Assembly: GCA_023511325.1 (NCBI GenBank)
Contig: JAIMBU010000203.1
Location: 1 to 6,027, forward strand
Direction: 5' to 3'
From: Gorillibacterium sp.
GTDB lineage: Bacteria > Bacillota > Bacilli > Paenibacillales > NBRC-103111
Length of the DNA stretch: 6,027 nt
Of this stretch, positions 1-5,953 are shown in pieces. A model generated the notes under the pieces. That model saw only the letters and a program-made list of their open reading frames with translations. It made no database searches and was not told where the DNA came from. A program made the position numbers and the translations under genes. Positions within the stretch are counted from its first letter, which is position 1. Each line of letters opens with the position of its first letter.

Positions 1-829
1 TACTGACATTTAAGGCAGCCTCAAAGGAATAAGCGAAATCGTCCGGATGTGAAAAACAAGGCAAGACCCTGACGTTTAAATCCAGAGCATTCAAAATTCG
101 AATCAACTCTACTTCATCAATCCGGCTCATTGAACCGACATTAAGCAGATTAACGGTTTTGCTGATGCGAGCCTGACGTTTGGCTTCTTCCTCCGGGTCC
201 TCATCTAATACCCGCTTCACCTTGGCCTTATCTTCACCCACTAAGTTACGCAGAATCCCGTGATAAACCGCGTCATAAGCGGTTGCTTGAATTCTCGTTT
301 TGAAGCCCTCGCAATGAATCGGCACAATGGTTGCGCTGACCTGCTTCTGGAGATCCTCGAGAATGCTGTCGATATCATCTCCAATTAGCGCAGGTACGCA
401 AGCGTTCATGACGATGATTGCCTCCGGCCGAAATTCCTTCTCCGCCAGCAATACGGCCTGTCGCAGCTTCTTCTCGCCACCTTGGATGACATCGACCTCG
501 TCGAGATTGGTGCTAATCCAGCGTAGTCCCCTAGCTGAAGTTGCCCGCTGCTGCTGGAACACCTTATTAATTCCAGCGGTCTGCAGCATATTAGCGCCAC
601 AACCTACTGGAGAGTGAACGACCACTACAGAGTCGCGGATGGATGCCACCATTCCTAGACTAAGACTAAGCTGACATCCCTGAGTTTGGGAAAAGGTTCT
701 TTTAGTATTAAATAAACATCCGCCCTTCTTCGATTGACCGGACAAATCAGAGCAGGACCCACCATATGCACCGCAAGCTGCAAGCCTATCTTCGCGAACA
801 GGTGCTGCTTTATTATTAAGAAAATCCAT
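1..829 (-). CDS. Nitrogenase-like component 1 alpha (NifD-like) subunit, 3' end missing
   Basis: The reading frame is open from an ATG at 827-829 to the left window edge (276 codons). A GAAGAAGGGA ribosome binding site lies 8 bases upstream. I translated it by hand. It belongs to the oxidoreductase nitrogenase family (PF00148). Family marks in order are QGC (Cys52), HSPVGCG (Cys77), QGGEKKL (116-122), NACVPALIGDDID (Cys144) and HCEGF (172-176). Cys52, Cys77 and Cys144 match the alpha P-cluster ligands Cys62, Cys88 and Cys154 of Azotobacter NifD, and CEGF marks it as alpha-type rather than beta-type. Several active-site positions differ by alignment: Met60 for alpha-Val70, Ala85 for alpha-Arg96 and Tyr185 for alpha-His195, while Gln181 matches Gln191. 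Three further cysteines (19, 26, 38) lie in a short N-terminal extension. The cofactor ligand equivalent to Cys275 would fall just beyond the edge and cannot be judged. It probably pairs with the NifK-like product of 908-2248. NifE is a possible alternative identity. Confidence 0.9.
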   Translation of the reverse strand, partial: MDFLNNKAAPVREDRLAACGAYGGSCSDLSGQSKKGGCLFNTKRTFSQTQGCQLSLSLGMVASIRDSVVVVHSPVGCGANMLQTAGINKVFQQQRATSARGLRWISTNLDEVDVIQGGEKKLRQAVLLAEKEFRPEAIIVMNACVPALIGDDIDSILEDLQKQVSATIVPIHCEGFKTRIQATAYDAVYHGILRNLVGEDKAKVKRVLDEDPEEEAKRQARISKTVNLLNVGSMSRIDEVELIRILNALDLNVRVLPCFSHPDDFAYSFEAALNVS

Positions 830-907
830 GGTATCGTTCCCTTCTTCAATGTAATGTTAACGTGTTAATGAGAGTTTAATTTAGTGTTTGTGCTGGTTAA
901 TCTAGTG
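830..907 (-). repeat. AT-rich spacer with a 21-bp-phased direct repeat between the NifK-like and NifD-like genes
   Basis: This 78-bp spacer is two to three times longer than the other gaps in the operon. On the plus strand TTAATTTAGTGTT (876-888) recurs as TTAATCTAGTGTT (897-909) with one mismatch, offset by exactly 21 bp, about two helical turns. The second copy overlaps the stop codon of the NifK-like gene. The motif GTTAA occurs at 856, 864, 896 and 907, and TTAACGTGTTAA (857-868) is a small dyad. No promoter or U-tract terminator is evident. It could bind a protein, affect mRNA stability between the two subunit genes, or simply be slippage-derived sequence. Confidence 0.5.
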
Positions 908-2248
908 TTAACGATGGCTCACTAAGAGACTGATTGCGTCTTCCACAAGTGTAAGTGCACCTCTGTACCCTGCATACGCTCGGTTCAGCACAACTCGATT
1001 CGTTATCGGATAGCTGACGGTCAATAACGGCACTTTTAATTGTTCGGCTACGTCTCGCTCCATGACACTACCTGCAATAAATCCAGGCAAAAAACCATCA
1101 TAGTAGCGTTGTCCGTTACTTTGGGGCCAATGCCGATTAATATGTTTAATCACATTGGATGCGTCTGTATCAAAAACGATTTCCGGTATCACGCCCGAAT
1201 GAAAGGAAGCAAAGGACGCTCGCAGCTTATCCTCTTCTTCGGGCAGCAGCGGATCGGTAATAATCGTAAGCTCAGGAAGCCATCCCAGATCATCAGCTAG
1301 GAAACGAGTCACCGCTTGAGCGTAGTTAGCGTCTCCAACGACTGTGGCGTATCGCTGGAAATCAAGATCGCTATATGAATCCGATAGTCTTTGGAGGAAA
1401 TCATAGTAGAAGGCCCGCTCCTCCTGAATAACCCGTTCAACAATCGTCTGATCAATACCAGCAGCCTGACCGATCTTTTGAAGAAAATCGGTTGTCGCAT
1501 GGTCCCCAATTGGAAGAGATACAGTAACATAAGGCACACCATGGACCTCTTCAAAGGTTTGAGCCGCATCCTGACCATAAATCTCCGACAACACTATATT
1601 AAGTGATGCTGAAGCGGCATATCGGAGATTGTCGATTGTTTCTCCGGTGCCAAAGAAGGTATTGACCTCCAGTCCAAGCTTCTGCAGCAACGTTTTCAAT
1701 GCATCAATATTGCCTTTCCAGAAGACATCCTGTAGCGGAACAATACCGAATAAATTAACGGTCTTGGCCTGCTTAAACAAAGCTGGCTCCGTAAAATCCT
1801 TAAATAATGCTTGAAGTACGTAATCGTAGCCTTTGTAGGAATTACCCTTGAAGCTAGTGGTTGACGTTCCAATTACGGGATGCTCACCACCCTTGAATTC
1901 CCGCACAACACGGTGCACATCATCCCCGATCATCTCGACCATACATCCGGTTACGACAAAATACAGGTCACCGTCCATAACCTTGATGGTGTTCTCAATC
2001 TGCTCCGCTAGCCGTTCCTCGCCGCCAAATACGATATCTCGCTCAGCAACATTGGAGCTGGGAAGCGTTTGTCCACCACAATAGCTTCCTCCGTGATAAC
2101 CCGAAGCTCCGCTCAGCGCACCTGACAGATTACCTCCGCAGCCAGGAGAAGTATGCAGGATGGGAATCGCTCGGGGAAGTGCTTGGACTGTGCCGATCGC
2201 ACCTCCCATTGCACAAGTAAACCTTGGTCGTTCAATGACTTGGCTCAT
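908..2248 (-). CDS. Nitrogenase-like component 1 beta (NifK-like) subunit
   Basis: This 446-residue member of the oxidoreductase nitrogenase family (PF00148) is predicted to be the beta partner of the NifD-like protein in a two-component metalloreductase. Cys12 (FTCAMGGA), Cys37 (SPGCGG) and Cys102 (TGCMVEMIGDD) match the beta P-cluster ligands Cys70, Cys95 and Cys153 of NifK; the Cys12 to Cys37 distance of 25 equals that of Cys70 to Cys95. The region GTSTTSFKGNSYKGYD (about 126-141) resembles the NifK-type TPSFVGSHVTGYD segment, and SYPITNR followed by AYAGYRGAL near the C-terminus is also beta-like. It lacks the roughly 60-residue N-terminal extension of long NifK proteins (about 520 residues). 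NifN usually keeps only part of the cysteine set, so the full set favours a catalytic or electron-carrying subunit over a scaffold. Cys57 is an extra cysteine. A GGGAG ribosome binding site precedes the ATG, and the CysK gene ends 26 bp upstream. Confidence 0.9.
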   Translation of the reverse strand: MSQVIERPRFTCAMGGAIGTVQALPRAIPILHTSPGCGGNLSGALSGASGYHGGSYCGGQTLPSSNVAERDIVFGGEERLAEQIENTIKVMDGDLYFVVTGCMVEMIGDDVHRVVREFKGGEHPVIGTSTTSFKGNSYKGYDYVLQALFKDFTEPALFKQAKTVNLFGIVPLQDVFWKGNIDALKTLLQKLGLEVNTFFGTGETIDNLRYAASASLNIVLSEIYGQDAAQTFEEVHGVPYVTVSLPIGDHATTDFLQKIGQAAGIDQTIVERVIQEERAFYYDFLQRLSDSYSDLDFQRYATVVGDANYAQAVTRFLADDLGWLPELTIITDPLLPEEEDKLRASFASFHSGVIPEIVFDTDASNVIKHINRHWPQSNGQRYYDGFLPGFIAGSVMERDVAEQLKVPLLTVSYPITNRVVLNRAYAGYRGALTLVEDAISLLVSHR

Positions 2249-2274
2249 GTTGTTCTCCCTTCGATCGTTTATCT

Positions 2275-3225
2275 TTAAGTCGTGGTTACGGTAGGATCCT
2301 GGAACAGCACAGTGGACAAGTAACGTTCCCCCGTATCCGGCAAGAGGACAACAATGGTTTTGCCTTTATTCTCCGGACGTTTGGCTAACTGGGCTGCAGC
2401 GAATACCGCGGCACCTGATGAGATTCCCACCAGAAGCCCTTCATATCGTGCTAGATCCCGGGCAGCATCAAGTGCTTCTTCATTCTTTACCTTGTAAATT
2501 TCGTCTAGTATGTTCCGGTTTAGGTTCAGCGGAACAAAGCCTGCTCCAATTCCTTGGATTTTATGGGGTCCAGACGTACCCCCAGAGAGTACGGGGGAAT
2601 CGTATGGTTCCACAGCCACAATCTGTACGTCAGACTTACGGGATTTTAGTACTTCACCCACACCGGTAATCGTACCTCCAGTACCTACGCCGCTTACGAA
2701 GATATCTATGTGACCCTCCGTGTCCCGCCAGATTTCCTCAGCTGTGGTCTTCCTGTGGATATCAGGATTGGCCGGATTGTTAAATTGCTGAGGAATATAC
2801 GAATGAGGGATTTCTGCCGCCAGTTCTTCTGCCCGGCGTACTGCTCCCTTCATTCCATCCTTGCCCGGTGTTAGCACAAGCTCAGCACCTAGTCCCTTTA
2901 ACAAGTTTCTCCGCTCCACGCTCATGGTTTCAGGCATCGTCAGAATTAATCGATAGCCTCTAGCAGCAGCCACAAAGGCAAGAGCAATACCGGTATTACC
3001 ACTGGTGGGCTCAATAATCACCGTATCCCGGGTGATGAGACCTTTATCTTCTCCGTCCTTGATCATGGCATAACCAATCCGGTCCTTAACGCTACCTAGC
3101 GGGTTAAAATACTCCAGCTTAGCAATGACGGTAGCTCCGAGGTTCTTGACCTTATTGAAACCAGTCAGCTCTAGTAAAGGCGTATTGCCGATCAAATCAG
3201 TTAAGCTTCTAGCTATCTTTGTCAT
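2275..3225 (-). CDS. cysK: Cysteine synthase (O-acetylserine sulfhydrylase)
   Basis: This PLP-dependent beta-replacement enzyme makes cysteine from O-acetylserine and sulfide. The protein is about 316 residues, the usual CysK length, with no CBS regulatory domain. Visible landmarks are LIGNTPL (11-17), the PLP lysine in PLGSVKDR (Lys47), the substrate loop EPTSGNTG, the phosphate-binding loop [22 protein letters not shown], and SSGAA near the C-terminus. All hallmark residues are present, so it should be active. I chose the second ATG (3223-3225): the AAAGGA site at 3236-3241 is 10 bases from it but only 4 from the in-frame ATG at 3229-3231, which would add Met-Leu. The gene sits inside the nitrogenase-like operon, between the NifH and NifK genes, which is unusual. 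Its place suggests that the sulfide, or possibly a thiol such as methanethiol, comes from the reductase, or that it supplies cysteine for iron-sulfur clusters. A broader beta-substitution specificity cannot be excluded. Confidence 0.93.
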   Translation of the reverse strand: MTKIARSLTDLIGNTPLLELTGFNKVKNLGATVIAKLEYFNPLGSVKDRIGYAMIKDGEDKGLITRDTVIIEPTSGNTGIALAFVAAARGYRLILTMPETMSVERRNLLKGLGAELVLTPGKDGMKGAVRRAEELAAEIPHSYIPQQFNNPANPDIHRKTTAEEIWRDTEGHIDIFVSGVGTGGTITGVGEVLKSRKSDVQIVAVEPYDSPVLSGGTSGPHKIQGIGAGFVPLNLNRNILDEIYKVKNEEALDAARDLARYEGLLVGISSGAAVFAAAQLAKRPENKGKTIVVLLPDTGERYLSTVLFQDPTVTTT

Positions 3226-3259
3226 TAACATCCGTTCCTTTCATGTTTATTTAATTCTG

Positions 3260-4138
3260 CTATAAATTGCCGACCGCTTCCGTCTGAACAACCCCTGTTT
3301 CAAGCTCTACTAACCGCTTGCCCCATACAGAGGCCCATTCTCTCAGCTCGCTAACCTCCATGGGAGCGGGGATCTTAGATACCTCATGCTCGTCAATTTT
3401 ACGGGCTAGCTCCTTGTATACTTTAGCTTGCTGAGAGTTAGGCGCAGCCTCAATGGTTGTTTTCCCCTGAAGCTCGCTTTGAGTTACTGTAACGGAACGT
3501 GGCACATATTCGACAACCTGTGTTTTCGTTCTGAGGACAAAATCATCGATAATATCTTTGGAATAGGGTTGGTTAATGGAATTTGCGATAACGCCTCCTA
3601 GGAGGGCTCCTCCCGAGGTTGAATATTTATGAATCCCCTTGAACAAATTGTTCGCTGCATAAATGGCCATAAAATCGGCAGAGGATACCGTATAGACATG
3701 CTCTGCAATACCTTCTCGTATAGGAACGGCGAATCCCCCGCACACGACATCCCCTAGAACGTCGTAGATGACGTAATCCAGATCCAATTCCTCAAATACC
3801 TTCTGGTGCTTGAACATCTCAACGGCTGTAATAATTCCTCTACCCGCACAGCCTACACCAGGGGCAGGTCCACCCGCTTCCACACAATAGATTCCGTTAA
3901 AGCCCTGGAAAATGACGTCGTGGACATTGATTCTTGTCTTCTCGCGGAGCGTATCCAGAACAGTTGGTATATACTCTCCCCCACGCAGTGTGTTGGTAGA
4001 GTCGCTCTTAGGATCACAGCCAAACTGCATTACCTTATACCCCGCTACAGAAAGGGCTGCACTAATATTGGACGTTGTCGTCGACTTGCCGATGCCGCCT
4101 TTGCCGTAAATCGCTATCTGTTTCAGTTTCTTTGCCAT
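3260..4138 (-). CDS. nifH: NifH-type nitrogenase-like iron protein (ATP-dependent reductase)
   Basis: This is a 292-residue homodimeric [4Fe-4S] ATPase of the NifH/BchL family (PF00142), the electron donor to the component 1 protein. The Walker A loop is GKGGIGKSTT (12-21), and GCDPKSDST (40-48) is the family's nucleotide-binding segment. The cluster cysteines are Cys97 in GVGCAGRGI and Cys133 in DVLGDVVCGGF, matching Cys97 and Cys132 of Azotobacter NifH. Arg100, the site of DraT ADP-ribosylation in some diazotrophs, is kept. The switch II region DVLGD (126-130) is intact. The ATG at 4136-4138 is preceded by an AGGAG site at an unusually long 12-base spacing; I see no better in-frame start. 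The gene lies 30 bp after the NifX-like gene and 28 to 34 bp before cysK. The family is certain. Whether this is a true nitrogenase reductase or the donor of a dedicated nitrogenase-like enzyme is inference; the company it keeps favours the second. Confidence 0.93.
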   Translation of the reverse strand: MAKKLKQIAIYGKGGIGKSTTTSNISAALSVAGYKVMQFGCDPKSDSTNTLRGGEYIPTVLDTLREKTRINVHDVIFQGFNGIYCVEAGGPAPGVGCAGRGIITAVEMFKHQKVFEELDLDYVIYDVLGDVVCGGFAVPIREGIAEHVYTVSSADFMAIYAANNLFKGIHKYSTSGGALLGGVIANSINQPYSKDIIDDFVLRTKTQVVEYVPRSVTVTQSELQGKTTIEAAPNSQQAKVYKELARKIDEHEVSKIPAPMEVSELREWASVWGKRLVELETGVVQTEAVGNL

Positions 4139-4168
4139 GGTGGATGACCACTCCTATTTAGCGGAATT

Positions 4169-4522
4169 TTACTTTGCTTTGTCCTTTAGTGTGTTGAAAT
4201 ACCGATTCAGCTTCTTCAATGCATTCTCGATGGTATCGTAAATTTCAAAAGCCTTAACACCTTGGGCGGCAAGCGCCTGCTCAGCACCTGGCCCAATTCG
4301 GCTGACCAAGGCCACACTGCAATCCGATAAGAGTTGAGCAGCCTGATTAAGCGCATCATCCTCATGCTGACCAGACCCACACGGCCTTTTTACTGCTCGT
4401 TCCTCCACCACCTCATACTCGCCATTATCTTCTATTTGGTAGATGAGAAACTTGTCAGTTCTACCGAAGTGCTGGTTAATCTGTACACCATCCAAGCTGG
4501 CAATGGCAACCTTAAACGTCAT
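4169..4522 (-). CDS. NifX/NafY-type iron-molybdenum cofactor-binding protein
   Basis: This 117-residue single-domain protein belongs to the dinitrogenase iron-molybdenum cofactor family (PF02579). Members bind NifB-co or FeMo-co precursors and carry or hold them during cofactor assembly in the cytoplasm. Visible family features are the opening strand VAIASLDG, NQHFGRTDKFLIY (16-28), Cys48 in RPCGSGQHEDD, and DCSVALVSRIGPGA (67-80). These closely resemble the C-terminal NifX domain that is fused to NifB in many bacteria. Here the preceding gene encodes a NifB without that domain, 35 bp upstream, so the pair looks like a split version of the fusion. His18, Cys48, His53 and Cys68 are candidate cluster-binding residues (inference). 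An AGGAG site 8 bases before the ATG supports the start. NifX, NafY and NifY cannot be told apart from sequence alone. Confidence 0.88.
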   Translation of the reverse strand: MTFKVAIASLDGVQINQHFGRTDKFLIYQIEDNGEYEVVEERAVKRPCGSGQHEDDALNQAAQLLSDCSVALVSRIGPGAEQALAAQGVKAFEIYDTIENALKKLNRYFNTLKDKAK

Positions 4523-4557
4523 TCCCTCAACTCCTCATAAACGTTGACATGGCAGGC

Positions 4558-5454
4558 TTATCCGTGGGAAAAGGTTTCTTCCATCGGCTGGTCATACAAT
4601 TGGGAGGCCAGATCGACACCGGAGCCCGGAATGCCACAGGCATCAGCACGACAATGCTGGCAATGCCTAAATACAGGCAGGTGCTCCTCAGCGCTTTCTC
4701 TAGCATCACCTAATTGAAAGCAATCGGGAGCCTCGAGGTGACTCATCTCATGCTGAGGAATAAGCGGAATCAGATTAATGAGCGAAGCTCCCGCCGCTGC
4801 CGTCTGCCTGGCAATCTCTCCAACATGCCTCCCATTGATATCGGGGATAAGCACTGTATTAATCTTAATGATTAGATCAAGTGCACTTGCTTTGCGGATG
4901 CCTGCCAATTGTGCATGAATGAGAGTTTCCGCGGCCTGCCTACCTCTGATAACCTTACCGTCAAGGACAATGACGGAGCAGATCTGCTCCTGGATCTCCG
5001 GGTCAACGGCATTAACCGTAACGGTAACGGTCTTTACTCCCACCTCGACCAAGCGTTCTGCATATCGTTCTAGCAACAGTCCATTCGTGCTCAAGCAATT
5101 GATCAAACCTGGGTATCTCTGGTGAATAGCCGCAAATGCATCCAGTGCGTGAGGAGTAGCTAATGTGTCGCCAGGACCGGCAATTCCTGCCACAGTCAGC
5201 TCTGGACATAACTCCAACGCCCGCCCTACAAGCTCCACCACTTTCTCCGGCTGGACAATCCCTCCAGTCACACCCGGTCGATTCTCGAATTTGTTAAAGC
5301 TTCGCTTGCAAAATTTGCACTGGATGTTACATGCTGGGCTAACCGGCAAATGGATACGTCCGAATTTGAAATGTCCATCTCCACTGAAGCAAGGGTGCTT
5401 GCGGACCAGATGGCCAAATTTCTCGTCTTTTAGATTACTCCCGCAGCCAGCCAT
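4558..5454 (-). CDS. nifB: Stand-alone NifB-like radical SAM cofactor-synthesis protein
   Basis: NifB fuses two 4Fe clusters into the carbide-containing NifB-co (8Fe-9S-C), the precursor of nitrogenase active-site cofactors, using S-adenosylmethionine. This protein has 298 residues. It carries HPC (Cys22), the radical SAM triplet CNIQCKFC (Cys42, Cys46, Cys49), ENRPGV (57-62), AGPGDTLA (92-99, as in NifB GPGDPLA), CLSTNG (Cys120), VNAVDPE, and HCQHCRADACG (Cys265, Cys268). There is no C-terminal NifX domain; that function is encoded by the next gene. Two departures from canonical NifB are visible. The fourth cysteine of the CNRKYDC motif is Lys55, and the usual EEAHH stretch reads GDGHF. The chosen start is the ATG at 5452-5454, because an AAAGGGGG site lies 8 bases upstream and family homology begins here. 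An in-frame ATG at 5494-5496 would add 14 residues without an equally good site. It is the first gene of the operon. Confidence 0.9.
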   Translation of the reverse strand: MAGCGSNLKDEKFGHLVRKHPCFSGDGHFKFGRIHLPVSPACNIQCKFCKRSFNKFENRPGVTGGIVQPEKVVELVGRALELCPELTVAGIAGPGDTLATPHALDAFAAIHQRYPGLINCLSTNGLLLERYAERLVEVGVKTVTVTVNAVDPEIQEQICSVIVLDGKVIRGRQAAETLIHAQLAGIRKASALDLIIKINTVLIPDINGRHVGEIARQTAAAGASLINLIPLIPQHEMSHLEAPDCFQLGDARESAEEHLPVFRHCQHCRADACGIPGSGVDLASQLYDQPMEETFSHG

Positions 5455-5462
5455 AGTGGATT

Positions 5463-5470
5463 CCCCCTTT
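5463..5470 (-). promoter_or_regulatory. Ribosome binding site of the NifB-like gene
   Basis: AAAGGGGG on the minus strand lies 8 bases before the ATG at 5452-5454. It decides between that start and the longer in-frame reading from 5496. Confidence 0.75.
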
Positions 5471-5509
5471 CTTGTCGTTAATCTTATGCTGCTCATGCTC
5501 TACTATTTT

Positions 5510-5557
5510 AAAAAAAGGCCAGGCTCTTGACCCCCATTAGGGGTTTAGAGCCTGGCC
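5510..5557 (-). terminator. Intrinsic terminator in the operon leader (putative attenuator)
   Basis: On the minus strand GGCCAGGCTCT and AGAGCCTGGCC form a perfect 11-bp stem (plus-strand arms 5517-5527 and 5547-5557). It is extended inside by a CCCC/GGGG helix around a 4-base loop. Seven T residues follow directly (5510-5516), so it works for leftward transcription. It sits between the predicted promoter at 5618-5646 and the first gene at 5454, so operon transcripts starting there must pass it. No gene ends close upstream that would need it. I recognise no known riboswitch, T-box or S-box in the roughly 54 nucleotides before it. A weak CTGG-ACGA-CCAG hairpin abuts the stem on the 5' side. 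Confidence 0.85.
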
Positions 5558-5617
5558 TCTGGTCGTCCAGTCAGCATCGGTATAATACTTACTTAACTCA
5601 TCGGAATTGACTGCTTA

Positions 5618-5646
5618 ATCGTAATGGATCAGTTTATCACTGTCAA
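5618..5646 (-). promoter_or_regulatory. Sigma-A type promoter of the nitrogenase-like operon
   Basis: On the minus strand a perfect -35 box TTGACA (5641-5646) is followed by a 17-bp spacer and a -10 box TACGAT (5618-5623, four of six consensus bases). Transcription would start near 5611, giving a leader of about 157 nucleotides before the first ATG. Housekeeping-type promoters of this form are known to drive nif operons in Paenibacillus, unlike the sigma-54 promoters of Proteobacteria. An inverted repeat CTTAG/CTAAG with a 12-base gap (5650-5671) lies just upstream of the -35 box and could be an operator. I did not find a clear GlnR box (TGTNA, seven bases, TNACA). Confidence 0.65.
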
Positions 5647-5715
5647 TAACTTAGCATACGGTGTCACTAAGCTGTAAATATTGGGGATTAATTTGCACGT
5701 AAGCAATCTACTTCA

Positions 5716-5743
5716 TTGACAAACCTCCGCAGGTATATAATAT
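5716..5743 (+). promoter_or_regulatory. Possible divergent sigma-A promoter
   Basis: On the plus strand TTGACA (5716-5721) precedes TATAAT (5736-5741) with a short 14-bp spacer, or TAATAT (5738-5743) with a better 16-bp spacer. Both boxes are near-perfect, but no plus-strand gene follows within the window. The near-palindrome GGGTAAATTGCCC (5745-5757) covers the expected start site and could be an operator. The promoter may be fortuitous or may start a small RNA. Confidence 0.4.
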
Positions 5744-5887
5744 AGGGTAAATTGCCCATAGATTTTACGCAGGACATGCAGGATTGCCTTGAAAAAGAGT
5801 GATCCGATTGTGTTAAACTTCACAATTAACTTCAACAAATGAACTTCAATGAAGCGCCATCATCCTCAACAACAGCTCTTTTTACCC

Positions 5888-5931
5888 ATAACAAATTCGT
5901 CCCTCAGTATGCCAAGAGACGAATTTGTTAT
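5888..5931. repeat. Perfect 14-bp inverted repeat
   Basis: ATAACAAATTCGTC (5888-5901) is repeated as its exact reverse complement at 5918-5931 around a 16-base loop. Neither side has a convincing T-run in terminator position: reading leftward the next bases are GGGTAAAAAG, and reading rightward CAGTAAAATC. It lies 22 bases past the stop codon of the possible gene at the right edge. It could serve as a 3' stabilising hairpin or weak terminator for that gene, or as a protein-binding site. Confidence 0.7.
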
Positions 5932-5953
5932 CAGTAAAATCAAGCAGATTGTC

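Larger units (their letters stand above)
5672..5953. other. Intergenic region without a recognisable gene
   Basis: No reading frame with credible start, ribosome binding site and length is visible on either strand here. The stretch holds a possible rightward promoter (5716-5743), a near-palindrome at its start site (5745-5757), a short direct repeat GCAGGA-CAT-GCAGGA near 5769, and a perfect 14-bp inverted repeat (5888-5931). A non-coding RNA or upstream regulatory sites of the operon are the plausible contents. Confidence 0.6.

Noticed and set aside
655..849. Minus-strand 64-codon frame beginning at 849
   Set aside because: It overlaps the NifD-like start in another frame. The frame from 829 carries the conserved P-cluster cysteine motifs and is clearly the real one.
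3594..3605. Perfect 12-bp palindrome CCTCCTAGGAGG
   Set aside because: It lies inside the NifH coding region, where it is explained by Gly-Ala-Leu-Leu-Gly-Gly codons. No regulatory context is visible.
4527..4709. Minus-strand 60-codon frame overlapping the end of the NifB-like gene
   Set aside because: It is an alternative frame within sequence that codes for the conserved NifB C-terminus. It has no family features and no credible start signal.
5165..5530. Plus-strand 121-codon frame antisense to the NifB-like gene
   Set aside because: It is a shadow of the NifB-like coding frame, starts inside it, and runs through the operon leader. Low-complexity composition and lack of a ribosome binding site argue against it.
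5556..5574. Short leader frame starting at the minus-strand ATG before the terminator stem (MLTGRPEARL)
   Set aside because: It has no ribosome binding site and no run of Cys, Met or other regulatory codons, so leader-peptide attenuation is not supported.
5641..5700. Possible GlnR binding site near the operon promoter
   Set aside because: I compared the TGTCA and TGTAA occurrences with TGTNA-N7-TNACA; none has the matching second half-site.
5708..5728. Minus-strand GGAGG with 7-base spacing before ATG-AAG-TAG
   Set aside because: The ribosome binding site is good but the frame is only two codons before the stop. It overlaps the plus-strand -35 box, no leader role is evident, and it lies upstream of the predicted operon start.
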